A DNA stretch of 17,828 bases from SZUA-430 sp044375275 (GTDB lineage Bacteria > Pseudomonadota > Alphaproteobacteria > Micropepsales > Micropepsaceae): NCBI GenBank assembly GCA_044375275.1, contig JBILMZ010000050.1, forward strand, positions 1 to 17,828, given 5' to 3'. The position numbers were made by a program, and so were the translations under genes. Below, piece by piece: positions 6,671 through 13,714 of this stretch (the first letter of the stretch is position 1; every line of letters starts with the position of its first letter). The notes under the pieces are model-generated. The model ran no database searches. It worked only from the letters and a program-made list of their open reading frames with translations, and was not told where the DNA came from.

Positions 6671-7666
6671 TTAAAAATGAGTAAATCCCGCCTGCGCAAA
6701 TTGAAGCGGCTCACCATCTTCGTGCAGGACAAACACCTCTGCCGGCCCTTTCTGGCATGAACCGATACGGCTGAGGCGAATGCTGCATTTGGCTGCAAGC
6801 GCCTCGATCCTGCGCCGGTTGGCGACGGGTGCCGTGAACAGGATCTCGTAGTCATCGCCGGCCACGACCAGGTCCTGAACGTGGGCCAGTCCCGCCGCCA
6901 GCGCACGCTGCGCTGCAGCAGAAGTCGGAATCGCATCAAGCGCTAGTGTCAGGGCAAGGCCTGACTGCCGCGCGACATGCCCGGCATCCGCAACCAGGCC
7001 ATCGGAAACATCAACGGCTGCACTGGCCAACCGGGCCAGCCCCAGACCAAAGGAAACGCGAGGCTCGGGAACACGATAGCGTTGCAGCAGGTACTTTCGA
7101 TCTGCCGCCGCCACCAGGCCTGCAGGAGCAATCGCCAACCTCAGTCCAAGCCCGGCATCGCCGATGGTGCCTGTTACCCAGACATCATCGCTCGGCGCCG
7201 CGCCGTTGCGCCGGACCATCATTCCTTGCCTGATTTCACCCAGCGCCGTGATCGAAATGCTGAGGGGACCCATGGTCCGCACGGTGTCCCCACCACCAAG
7301 CGTGACGCCGAACTGTTTCTGGTCCCGCGCCAGCCCTGACGCAAATGACGCGATCCATCGCTCGTCAATCCACCCGGCCCACGCCGTCGTCATGAAATAG
7401 GTACGCGGGCGGGCGCCCTTGGCGGCGAGATCCGACAGGTTCACACGCAGGGCCTTCTGTGCAATCTCGTCCGGAGGATCCGTTCGCAGGAAATGCACGC
7501 CTTCAACAATTGCGTCGGCCGTGATGATGAAGCCGTTTCCAGCCCGTGGCGCGAGAAACGCAGCATCATCCTTCAGCCCGAAGGCGCCCTTTTCACCCCG
7601 GGCCAGGGGAGCAAGATACCGCTCGATCAGGTCGAATTCACCTGGGAGCGGCGTCTTCCGGCTCAT
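6671..7666 (-). CDS. thiL: thiamine-monophosphate kinase
   Basis: ThiL phosphorylates thiamine monophosphate with ATP to give thiamine pyrophosphate, the last step of cofactor synthesis. The 331 residues are a normal length. The AIRS-like N-terminal domain shows DDAA at 33-36, ITADAIVEGVHF at 48-59 and LGGGDTVR at 123-130, which supply the Mg2+ and nucleotide contacts. The C-terminal half has DVSDGL (219-224) and GDDYEILF (270-277). Its ATG overlaps the nusB stop as ATGA, so it is translated as part of the nrdR-rib-nusB operon. An 83-base gap follows before the small ORF, with no convincing terminator. No TPP riboswitch-like element is seen nearby. Confidence 0.97.
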   Translation of the reverse strand: MSRKTPLPGEFDLIERYLAPLARGEKGAFGLKDDAAFLAPRAGNGFIITADAIVEGVHFLRTDPPDEIAQKALRVNLSDLAAKGARPRTYFMTTAWAGWIDERWIASFASGLARDQKQFGVTLGGGDTVRTMGPLSISITALGEIRQGMMVRRNGAAPSDDVWVTGTIGDAGLGLRLAIAPAGLVAAADRKYLLQRYRVPEPRVSFGLGLARLASAAVDVSDGLVADAGHVARQSGLALTLALDAIPTSAAAQRALAAGLAHVQDLVVAGDDYEILFTAPVANRRRIEALAAKCSIRLSRIGSCQKGPAEVFVLHEDGEPLQFAQAGFTHF

Positions 7667-8178
7667 GGCACCTGCGGGTCTGCGGCAGCAGGTTCGGCGG
7701 GCCGGACATCGCGCGCAACGCGGTGCAGCACACCGCCGATGAAAGTCAGCTCATCGCTCCCGTCCTCGAAAAAGGCCGAGGCGACGTTCAGGTACTCGGC
7801 GAGGACAACCTTCACCGGCACCGTCACGCTGGACATGAGCTCAAACGTGCCAGCCCGGAAAATCGCCCGCATCATCGCGTCGATCCGGTCATAGCTCCAG
7901 GTCTTGCCCGTCGCCTTTGCCAGGGCACGGTCGATTTCGTCCTGCCGTTCGACAACACCACGCAGGATGCCCGCGAAATATTTGTGATCCGCTTCGGCGA
8001 ACTCCATCTCGTCGATGACCTCGCCGATCCGGTGCTCAAGGAACTCGGCGATGGCGCTTTCGCTGTCCTGGCCGGACAGTTCCATCTGGTACAGCGCCTG
8101 CACGACGGTCAGGCGTGACACGCTGCGCGAACGACCGTCAGTGCGACGCTTGGGTCTGGTCTTTTCGCCGTCGCTCAT
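7663..8178 (-). CDS. nusB: transcription antitermination factor NusB
   Basis: NusB binds boxA RNA together with NusE (S10) in the antitermination complex that acts on rRNA operons. From the ATG at 8178 the protein has 171 residues. An Arg/Lys-rich N-terminus is followed by the helical NusB fold: SVSRLTVVQALYQME at about 19-33, DRIDAMMRAIFRAGTFEL near 97-114, PVKVVLAEYLNVASAFF at 121-137 and FIGGVLHRVA at 146-155. A longer frame runs back to 8322 but lies inside ribH and has no family similarity. The chosen start follows the ribH stop by one base (TGAGATG). It overlaps thiL by four bases. The usual alphaproteobacterial ribH-nusB-thiL order supports it. Confidence 0.96.
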   Translation of the reverse strand: MSDGEKTRPKRRTDGRSRSVSRLTVVQALYQMELSGQDSESAIAEFLEHRIGEVIDEMEFAEADHKYFAGILRGVVERQDEIDRALAKATGKTWSYDRIDAMMRAIFRAGTFELMSSVTVPVKVVLAEYLNVASAFFEDGSDELTFIGGVLHRVARDVRPAEPAAADPQVP

Positions 8179-8179
8179 C

Positions 8180-8644
8180 TCAGCGGTGACCCAGGTTGAG
8201 CTGCCGGCGCAGGCGAACCATGGCCACGGCGGCTTTGGCCGCATTCTCGCCCTTGTGTTCCACCTTTGAAGCATCGACCCGCGCCCAGGCCTGCGCCTCA
8301 TTCTCCACCGTGAGAATGCCATTCCCGATGGCGAGGCGCTGGCTGGTAGTCAGGTCCATCAGTCCGCGGGCAGACTCGCCCGACACGATCTCGTAATGCG
8401 TCGTCTCGCCCCGGATCACGCAACCCAGCGCCACGAAGGCATCGAAGGTCGGTCCGGCATGGTGCCCGGCAGAACTGGCCATGGCGATCGCGCTCGGGAT
8501 CTCAAGCGCGCCCGGCACGGAGATCACGTCACACTCGACGCCTTCTGCCTTCAGCACGCGTTGCGCCCCCGCCAGAAGGGCATCCGAGATATCGGCATAG
8601 TAGCGGGCTTCAACGATCAGCACGCGGATTGGTTGCTTGGTCAT
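8180..8644 (-). CDS. ribH: 6,7-dimethyl-8-ribityllumazine synthase
   Basis: RibH condenses 5-amino-6-ribitylamino-uracil with dihydroxybutanone phosphate, the penultimate step of riboflavin synthesis. It forms pentamers or icosahedral capsids in relatives. The 154-residue protein shows the substrate-binding PGALEIP (44-50; PGAFEIP is commoner), GCVIRGETTHYE (74-85) with the catalytic-type His83, and the C-terminal HKGENAAKAAVAMVRL (130-145). LTVENEAQAWARVD at 111-124 replaces the more usual LTTE-x-x-EQA form. The start lies three bases after the ribBA stop and the end one base before nusB. Confidence 0.96.
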   Translation of the reverse strand: MTKQPIRVLIVEARYYADISDALLAGAQRVLKAEGVECDVISVPGALEIPSAIAMASSAGHHAGPTFDAFVALGCVIRGETTHYEIVSGESARGLMDLTTSQRLAIGNGILTVENEAQAWARVDASKVEHKGENAAKAAVAMVRLRRQLNLGHR

Positions 8645-8647
8645 TCG

Positions 8648-9778
8648 TCACGCCTCAAATTTCGAGCCAACAAGACGTGTCCCCACAACACGCAGGCCAT
8701 ACCCTTCCAGTCCCACGATCTTTCGCGTCGCCGAGTTCGTGAGAAGGATCATGTCCTTCACGCCCAGGTCGAGGAGGATCTGCGCACCGACGCCGTATTC
8801 CTTGAGCCGCTGCGGCGTCGTCTCGGCACTGGGCTCCTTGCGCAAGAGCAGGTCGGAGATGTAAGTCGCACGGCTCTCACGAATGAGAACGACGACCCCC
8901 CGCCCTTCCTTGGCCACGATCTCCATCGACCGTCCGAGTACATCGTCACGCCCGCCCTTCACCGCAAGCAGGTCATCCAGCAGGTTGATTGCATGCATGC
9001 GGACGAGAACGGGCTCGGGCGTCGACACATCGCCGACGACAAGCGCGATGTGCTCTGCATACTCAACCGTATTGACATAGAGCATCATGCGGAACCGGCC
9101 GCCAAAATGGCTTTCGATGTCGGTTTCGACGGATCGCGTGATGAAATGGTCATGCCGCCGGCGATATGCAATCAGGTCGGCGATGGTTCCGACTTTCAGG
9201 CCATGCAGCTGTGCGAACTTCACGAGGTCCGGCAGGCGCGCCATCGTGCCATCATCATTCATGACTTCGCAGATCACGCCGGCCGGCACGAGGCCCGCCA
9301 GGCGCGCAATGTCGACGGCCGCTTCGGTGTGACCCGCGCGAACAAGAACACCGCCGCGACGGGCCACAAGCGGAAACACATGCCCCGGCGTGACGATGTC
9401 GCCAGACCCTTTGGACGAGTCGATCGCCACACCGATCGTGCGCGCACGATCATGCGCCGAGATGCCAGTCGTCACGCCTTCGCGTGCTTCGATCGAGACC
9501 GTGAAAGCCGTCTGGTTCCGCTGGCCATTGGCCTGGCTCATCATCGGCAGATTGAGATGCTGCGCCCGCTCCTGCGTCATCGCAAGGCAGACGAGCCCGC
9601 GCGCATGCTTGGCCATGAAGTTGATGGCTTCCGGTGTCGCCATCTGCGCCGGAATGATCACATCACCTTCATTCTCGCGGTCCTCGGCGTCGACGAGGAT
9701 GAACATGCGCCCGTTGCGCGCATCCTCGATGATCGCTTCAGGCGGAGAGATGTAGTCGTGAAACTCGCTGTGGCTCAT
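8648..9778 (-). CDS. ribBA: RibBA-like protein: active DHBP synthase with degenerate GTP cyclohydrolase II domain
   Basis: The N-terminal half (about 1-205) is 3,4-dihydroxy-2-butanone-4-phosphate synthase, which makes the four-carbon riboflavin precursor from ribulose 5-phosphate. It has DAEDRENEGD at 30-39, TAFTVSIEAREGVTTGISAHDRA at 90-112 and VRAGHTEAAVD at 146-156. The C-terminal half (about 211-376) keeps the GTP cyclohydrolase II fold, including YGVGAQILLDLGV (328-340) and KIVGLEGYGL (353-362). It contains no cysteine, so the three zinc-ligand cysteines are gone, and the RQEGRGIGL motif reads RESRATYISDL. It should therefore supply RibB but not RibA activity, like RibBX proteins, and a separate ribA is expected elsewhere. 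Its ATG overlaps the ribE stop. Confidence 0.95.
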   Translation of the reverse strand: MSHSEFHDYISPPEAIIEDARNGRMFILVDAEDRENEGDVIIPAQMATPEAINFMAKHARGLVCLAMTQERAQHLNLPMMSQANGQRNQTAFTVSIEAREGVTTGISAHDRARTIGVAIDSSKGSGDIVTPGHVFPLVARRGGVLVRAGHTEAAVDIARLAGLVPAGVICEVMNDDGTMARLPDLVKFAQLHGLKVGTIADLIAYRRRHDHFITRSVETDIESHFGGRFRMMLYVNTVEYAEHIALVVGDVSTPEPVLVRMHAINLLDDLLAVKGGRDDVLGRSMEIVAKEGRGVVVLIRESRATYISDLLLRKEPSAETTPQRLKEYGVGAQILLDLGVKDMILLTNSATRKIVGLEGYGLRVVGTRLVGSKFEA

Positions 9779-10374
9779 GCGAACTCCTTCAGCCGCGCCA
9801 GATATCGAGCCAGCATGTCGATTTCCAGATTGACCTTCTGCCCGGCCTTGACCGTGCCCCAGGTCGTTTCCTTTGAAGTATGCGGAATGATGTTGACGCC
9901 GAACGTCGACCGGTCAACTTCGTTGACGGTGAGCGACGTCCCGTCGATGGCAATCGAGCCCTTGGGCGCAATGAAGCGCGCCAGTTCCTTCGGCGCCTTG
10001 ATCTTGAAACGCGTTGAATCGCCTTCGGGCGTGACCGACAGGACTTCACCCACGCCGTCGACATGGCCACTCACGATGTGACCGCCAATCTCGTCGCCGA
10101 CCCGAAGGGACTTCTCCAGATTGATGGCGTGCCCCGGCTGCCAGTCACCCAGCGTCGTCTTGGACATCGTTTCGGCAGAGACCTCGACCGAGAACCAGGC
10201 GTCGCCACCCTGGCCGCCCTTGGCGATCACGGTGAGGCAGGCACCAGAGCACGCAATCGACGCGCCAATGGGAATGCCGGCCGGATCATATTTGGTCCGG
10301 ATCTTGAACGTCGTATCGCCCCGTCGCGAGACGAGTTCGACCGTTCCTACGTCGGTGATGATGCCTGTAAACAT
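9775..10374 (-). CDS. ribE: riboflavin synthase alpha chain
   Basis: This enzyme dismutates two 6,7-dimethyl-8-ribityllumazine molecules to riboflavin and the pyrimidine precursor. The 199-residue protein starts with the invariant MFTGII. It contains two tandem lumazine-binding domains: GASIACSGACLTV (37-49) and GGHIVSGHVDG (97-107) in and after the first, and GSIAIDGTSLTV (139-150) and NIIPHTSKETTWG (161-173) in the second. NLEIDMLARY follows at 182-191. The gene begins 11 bases after ribD and overlaps ribBA by four bases. The same gene is called ribC in some species. Confidence 0.96.
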   Translation of the reverse strand: MFTGIITDVGTVELVSRRGDTTFKIRTKYDPAGIPIGASIACSGACLTVIAKGGQGGDAWFSVEVSAETMSKTTLGDWQPGHAINLEKSLRVGDEIGGHIVSGHVDGVGEVLSVTPEGDSTRFKIKAPKELARFIAPKGSIAIDGTSLTVNEVDRSTFGVNIIPHTSKETTWGTVKAGQKVNLEIDMLARYLARLKEFA

Positions 10375-10385
10375 GCGCCAGAGTA

Positions 10386-11453
10386 TTAGGTGCCAAAGAG
10401 ATAAGTTTCCAGCACATCTTCGCCGAGGCGAATTGTCTCTTTGCGCATAACCCGTGGCATTTCAGCCAGACGGCTGATGCCAAGGCCAGAAACCGCAGAG
10501 GCACCATCACCCATGACGCAAGGGGCCCGGTACCAGAGCAACTGGTCGGCAAGCCCCGATTTGAGAAGGGATGAAGCGAGGCGAGCTCCGCCTTCCACCA
10601 GCACCCGCGTCAATCCTGCCTCGGCCAGCGCAAACAGGGCGGCTGCGAGATCAATCACACCATCAGGGGCCGCAACAGGAATGACCCGCACATTGCTTGC
10701 CTGAAGCTGTGCGGTTTCCGCCTTGGGGCCTGTGATCAGCCAGACAGGCTGTCGCAAGGCGCCCTGGGCAAGTTTCGACAGGGCCGGCAGCCGCGCCCGA
10801 CTGTCAGCCACAATCCGGATCAGACGCCGGTGATCCACACCAGGCAGCCGGCAGGTAAGTTCGGGATCATCCGCCAGCACCGTGCCGATCCCCACAAGCA
10901 CGGCATCATGCTGCGCGCGCACGAGATGCGCATGGGCGCGCGCGGCTTCACCCGTGATCCATTTGCTCTCGCCGGACGGGAGCGCAATCCTCCCGTCGAG
11001 CGTGCTCGCAAGCTTCAGTGTCACGAAGGGGCGCTGCTTCTGGATGCGTGACAGGAAACCCGCGTTGAGGGCGCGAGTCTCAGACTGCAGGACACCCGTC
11101 AGGACCTCGACCCCGCCCTCTCTCAGTTTGGCATGCCCGCGACCGGCAACGCGTTGATCGGGATCCTCGCAGGCCGAAACCACCCGCGAGACGCCTGCTG
11201 CAAGCAGGGCTTCGGCGCACGGGCCTGTCTGTCCCTGGTGGGCGCAGGGCTCAAGCGTGACATAGGCCGTGGCACCCCGGGCGAGCACTCCCGCCTGGCG
11301 CAACGCTTCGGTCTCGGCATGTGGCCGGCCACCATCCTGCGTCCAGCCCTGTCCGGCAATCGTGCCGCGGGCATCAACGATCACGCATCCGACGGCAGGG
11401 TTCGGCCACACGCGCCCAAGACCGCGCTGTGCCAGCCGCAAGGCCAGACGCAT
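10386..11453 (-). CDS. ribD: bifunctional riboflavin-specific deaminase/reductase RibD
   Basis: RibD deaminates the pyrimidine intermediate from GTP cyclohydrolase II and then reduces its ribosyl side chain. The N-terminal deaminase domain shows NPAVGCVIV (18-26), the zinc site HAE at 45-47, and LEPCAHQGQTGPC with Cys70 and Cys79. The NADPH-dependent reductase domain begins near 142 with VTLKLASTLDGRIAL (144-158), followed by SKWITG (163-168), LVGIGTVLADDPELTCR (186-202) and a later VLVEGGARLASSLL. The 355-residue length is slightly short at the N-terminus. The ATG at 11453 is the only standard start after the in-frame nrdR stop 36 bases upstream, yet the untranslated codons before it read like the family N-terminus. 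Confidence 0.95.
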   Translation of the reverse strand: MRLALRLAQRGLGRVWPNPAVGCVIVDARGTIAGQGWTQDGGRPHAETEALRQAGVLARGATAYVTLEPCAHQGQTGPCAEALLAAGVSRVVSACEDPDQRVAGRGHAKLREGGVEVLTGVLQSETRALNAGFLSRIQKQRPFVTLKLASTLDGRIALPSGESKWITGEAARAHAHLVRAQHDAVLVGIGTVLADDPELTCRLPGVDHRRLIRIVADSRARLPALSKLAQGALRQPVWLITGPKAETAQLQASNVRVIPVAAPDGVIDLAAALFALAEAGLTRVLVEGGARLASSLLKSGLADQLLWYRAPCVMGDGASAVSGLGISRLAEMPRVMRKETIRLGEDVLETYLFGT

Positions 11454-11489
11454 GTACCGTTCGTCTGTGTCCGATGACGGGCGCGTGGC

Positions 11490-11957
11490 TTACGGGCCCT
11501 TGTTCTCGGGTTCGTGCAGCTGTCCGAGGATGTGCTCGAAGTCCTTCGCTTCGCGGAAGTTCCTGTACACCGATGCAAAGCGCACATAGGCAACCGCATC
11601 GAGGTTTGACAGGCCTTGCATCACGAGTTCACCAATCGTCGACGACGGAATTTCGGTTTCACCTGAACTCTCGAGGCGACGCACGATGCCGTTGACCATC
11701 CGTTCGATCCGCTCGGGCTCGACAGGCCTCTTGCGAATGGCGTGCTGGATGGACCGCATGAGCTTGTCGCGGTCAAAGGGCGTTCGGCGCCCGCTCTTCT
11801 TGATGACGATGAGATCGCGCAGCTGAACGCGTTCGAATGTCGTGAACCGGGCTCCGCATGCAGGACAGACGCGGCGACGCCTGATCGCAGCGTTATCCTC
11901 GGTCGGACGACTGTCCTTAACCTGGGAGTCGTCATGCTGGCAGAACGGGCATCTCAT
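11490..11957 (-). CDS. nrdR: transcriptional repressor NrdR
   Basis: NrdR is a zinc-ribbon/ATP-cone regulator that represses ribonucleotide reductase genes in response to (d)ATP. The 155-residue protein begins MRCPFC, with zinc ligands Cys3, Cys6, Cys31 and Cys34 (CPAC). The ATP-cone follows at about 49-139 with VIKKSGRRTPFDRDKL (51-66) and YVRFASVYRNF (124-134). The start is clear because the Cys3-Cys6 motif must sit at the N-terminus, and a GGGGG tract lies about 8 bases before the ATG. It is the first gene of the nrdR-rib-nusB-thiL operon. I see no obvious NrdR box in the 159 bases upstream. Confidence 0.97.
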   Translation of the reverse strand: MRCPFCQHDDSQVKDSRPTEDNAAIRRRRVCPACGARFTTFERVQLRDLIVIKKSGRRTPFDRDKLMRSIQHAIRKRPVEPERIERMVNGIVRRLESSGETEIPSSTIGELVMQGLSNLDAVAYVRFASVYRNFREAKDFEHILGQLHEPENKGP

Positions 11958-11981
11958 AGCACCCAGCCCCCTTGATTGTCA

Positions 11982-12006
11982 TACCCGGTCTAGTACCCGG
12001 TACCGG
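11982..12006. repeat. direct repeat plus palindrome upstream of nrdR
   Basis: TACCCGGT occurs at 11982-11989 and 11994-12001, starts 12 bases apart, and the second copy runs into the perfect 10-bp palindrome CCGGTACCGG at 11997-12006. This lies 25-49 bases upstream of the nrdR start codon. It could be an operator, but it does not resemble the AT-rich NrdR box and no regulator can be named. Confidence 0.4.
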
Positions 12007-12116
12007 CCTCACCCACGATCCAACTCAAGCACTTGCGCGCGAGTGGATCAATCCCGCTAATCCTATTACGCTGGAATTCGCTTCGTCTTGGTTAATGGGC
12101 GCTGCGATGCAAAAGG

Positions 12117-12302
12117 TCACGAATCCGCGGATTTCTTGTTGATCACATAGATGAGCTTGGCGCGGGCCAGCTTCTCGATTTCGGACCGCGGCGCGTTGAC
12201 CGGCGCAATGAAGCTGACCTCCGTCCCGGAGAACTCGTCAATCGCCGTCACCTTCTGGGCGTTCCCGATGCGGGTAATCTCGAGGATGATGCTCAGGCGC
12301 AT
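12117..12302 (-). CDS. small conserved alphaproteobacterial protein (possibly DUF6898)
   Basis: The 61-residue protein lies nine bases downstream of hemA and was probably co-transcribed with it. It is predicted to be a compact alpha/beta domain: a first strand LSIILEITRIG, a second QKVTAIDEFSGTEVSFIAP, and a helix SEIEKLARAKLIYVIN. There is no signal peptide or membrane segment. The ITRIG...VTAID...GTEVSFIAP pattern matches my memory of a short alphaproteobacterial family annotated DUF6898, but I cannot confirm this. No function is known to me. The neighbourhood gives only a weak hint of a link to haem metabolism. Confidence 0.75.
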   Translation of the reverse strand: MRLSIILEITRIGNAQKVTAIDEFSGTEVSFIAPVNAPRSEIEKLARAKLIYVINKKSADS

Positions 12303-12311
12303 GAATGGCCG

Positions 12312-13523
12312 TCACGCTGCCCGTTTGATCTTGAGGCGCGACCACGCGCTGTCGAGCGCATGAATGAGATCCCGCATCTTGCGGTCATCATGGAACGGCG
12401 ATGGTGTCAGTCGCAGCCGCTCTGTTCCGCGCGGAACGGTCGGATAGTTGATCGGTTGAACATAGATGCTGTGCTCAGCCATCAGCATGTCCGACACTTC
12501 CTTGCAGCTGATCGGATCACCGACAATCAGCGGAATGATGTGGCTCGTCGACGGCATGACTGGAAGCCCCGCCTCGGCAAGCAGGCGCTTCAGCGTTGCC
12601 GCCCGCTCCTGGTGAAGCTGCCGCTCGACCTGGCTCGACTTGAGATGACAAACGCTGGCAAGCGCCCCGGCAGCCAGTACCGGCGGAATGGAAGTCGTAA
12701 AGATGAACCCGGGCGCAAAGGAGCGTACGACATCAATGAACCGGGCGCTGGCGGCAATGTAGCCACCCATGACGCCAAACGCCTTTGCCAGCGTTCCGTT
12801 GATGATGTCCACGCGTGACATGACACCATCGCGCTCTGCGACGCCTGCCCCTCGCGGGCCATACATGCCCACGGCGTGCACCTCGTCGAGATACGTCAAG
12901 GCTCCAAAGCGCCGGGCGAGATCGCAAATGTCGCCAATGGGCGCAATGTCTCCATCCATGGAATAGACGGACTCGAAGGCGATGATCTTTGCCGCAGAGG
13001 GATCGGCGCGCGACAGCAGGTCTTCGAGATGGCCAAGGTCGTTGTGGCGCCAGATGACGCGTTGCGCCTTGCTGTGGCGCATGCCTTCGATCATCGAGGC
13101 GTGATTGAGCGCATCGGAAAAGATGATGCAGTTGGGCAGCACGTTTCCGAGCGTGGCCAGGGCCGCCTCATTGGCGATGAAGCCGGAAGTGAAAAGCAGC
13201 GCGGCTTCCTTCTGGTGAAGGTCCGCCAGTTCCCGTTCCAGTTCGACATGGTAGTGCGTGGTGCCGGAGATGTTGCGGGTCCCGCCTGAACCAGCGCCGG
13301 CGACGTCGATGGCGTCATGCATCGCCTTGAGCACGAGAGGGTTCTGGCCCATGCCCAGATAGTCATTCGAACACCAGACCGTGATCTGCCGGTCCCCGTT
13401 CTCTGTGATCTGCACGGCGTCAGGAAAGGCTCCGCGCTTGCGCACGATATCGGCAAACACCCGATAGCGGCCTTCGCGTTTGACCTGGGTAAGCGCTTGA
13501 TTGAATTGACTTTCGTAGTCCAT
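12312..13523 (-). CDS. hemA: 5-aminolevulinate synthase
   Basis: ALAS condenses glycine and succinyl-CoA to 5-aminolevulinate, the committed step of tetrapyrrole synthesis by the C4 route found in alphaproteobacteria and mitochondria. From the ATG at 13523 the protein has 403 residues. It shows WCSNDYLGMGQNP (about 50-62), GSGGTRNISGTTHYHVELE (79-97), the PLP-contact segment TYLDEVHAVGMYG (210-222) and NGTLAKAFGVMGGY with the PLP lysine at 247. The more usual sequence is TLGKAFG. I preferred this ATG to the GTG at 13550 because GAAGG lies eight bases upstream and the MDYESQFNQAL N-terminus is typical of the family. Confidence 0.96.
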   Translation of the reverse strand: MDYESQFNQALTQVKREGRYRVFADIVRKRGAFPDAVQITENGDRQITVWCSNDYLGMGQNPLVLKAMHDAIDVAGAGSGGTRNISGTTHYHVELERELADLHQKEAALLFTSGFIANEAALATLGNVLPNCIIFSDALNHASMIEGMRHSKAQRVIWRHNDLGHLEDLLSRADPSAAKIIAFESVYSMDGDIAPIGDICDLARRFGALTYLDEVHAVGMYGPRGAGVAERDGVMSRVDIINGTLAKAFGVMGGYIAASARFIDVVRSFAPGFIFTTSIPPVLAAGALASVCHLKSSQVERQLHQERAATLKRLLAEAGLPVMPSTSHIIPLIVGDPISCKEVSDMLMAEHSIYVQPINYPTVPRGTERLRLTPSPFHDDRKMRDLIHALDSAWSRLKIKRAA

Positions 13524-13646
13524 TGCTCTGACCTTCAGGCCGCCGGGCACGCATGACTCTGCCCACGGCTAGTTAAGCGGGAACGCCTCAAAGATTCCAG
13601 TGCGTTTTGTCGCAGCTCGACGAACCAGATTCGCGCGTTTGTCGCC

Positions 13647-13660
13647 TTGCGCGAAATCAA
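13647..13660. promoter_or_regulatory. FNR/FixK-type box between hemA and the sulfotransferase gene
   Basis: TTGCGCGAAATCAA fits the TTG[A/C]-N6-[T/G]CAA pattern of FixK2/FnrL-type sites in alphaproteobacteria. It lies about 125-137 bases upstream of the hemA start and 55-68 upstream of the sulfotransferase start. hemA is a known FnrL/FixK target in relatives, but no matching -10 element is clear, and a 6-base pattern match can occur by chance. Confidence 0.35.
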
Positions 13661-13714
13661 TGCCGATTTTGCTTAACCATTGAGAAGCCTTGGTTTTTAT
13701 GGCTTCAATCGGCA

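Noticed and set aside
8179..8322. N-terminal extension of NusB by 48 residues
   Set aside because: The extension lies inside ribH in another frame, is Trp/Arg/Pro rich and unlike NusB. The ATG at 8178 right after the ribH stop gives the normal protein.
8396..10081. A 561-codon open frame on the plus strand opposite ribH, ribBA and ribE
   Set aside because: It spans three well-supported genes on the other strand and has the same His/Arg/Asp-rich composition with no domain. It is a GC-driven shadow frame.
11958..12116. A possible FMN riboswitch before the riboflavin operon
   Set aside because: The conserved RFN elements (for example the GGGGCAGGGTGAAATTCCC-like core) are absent, and nrdR rather than a rib gene is first in the operon.
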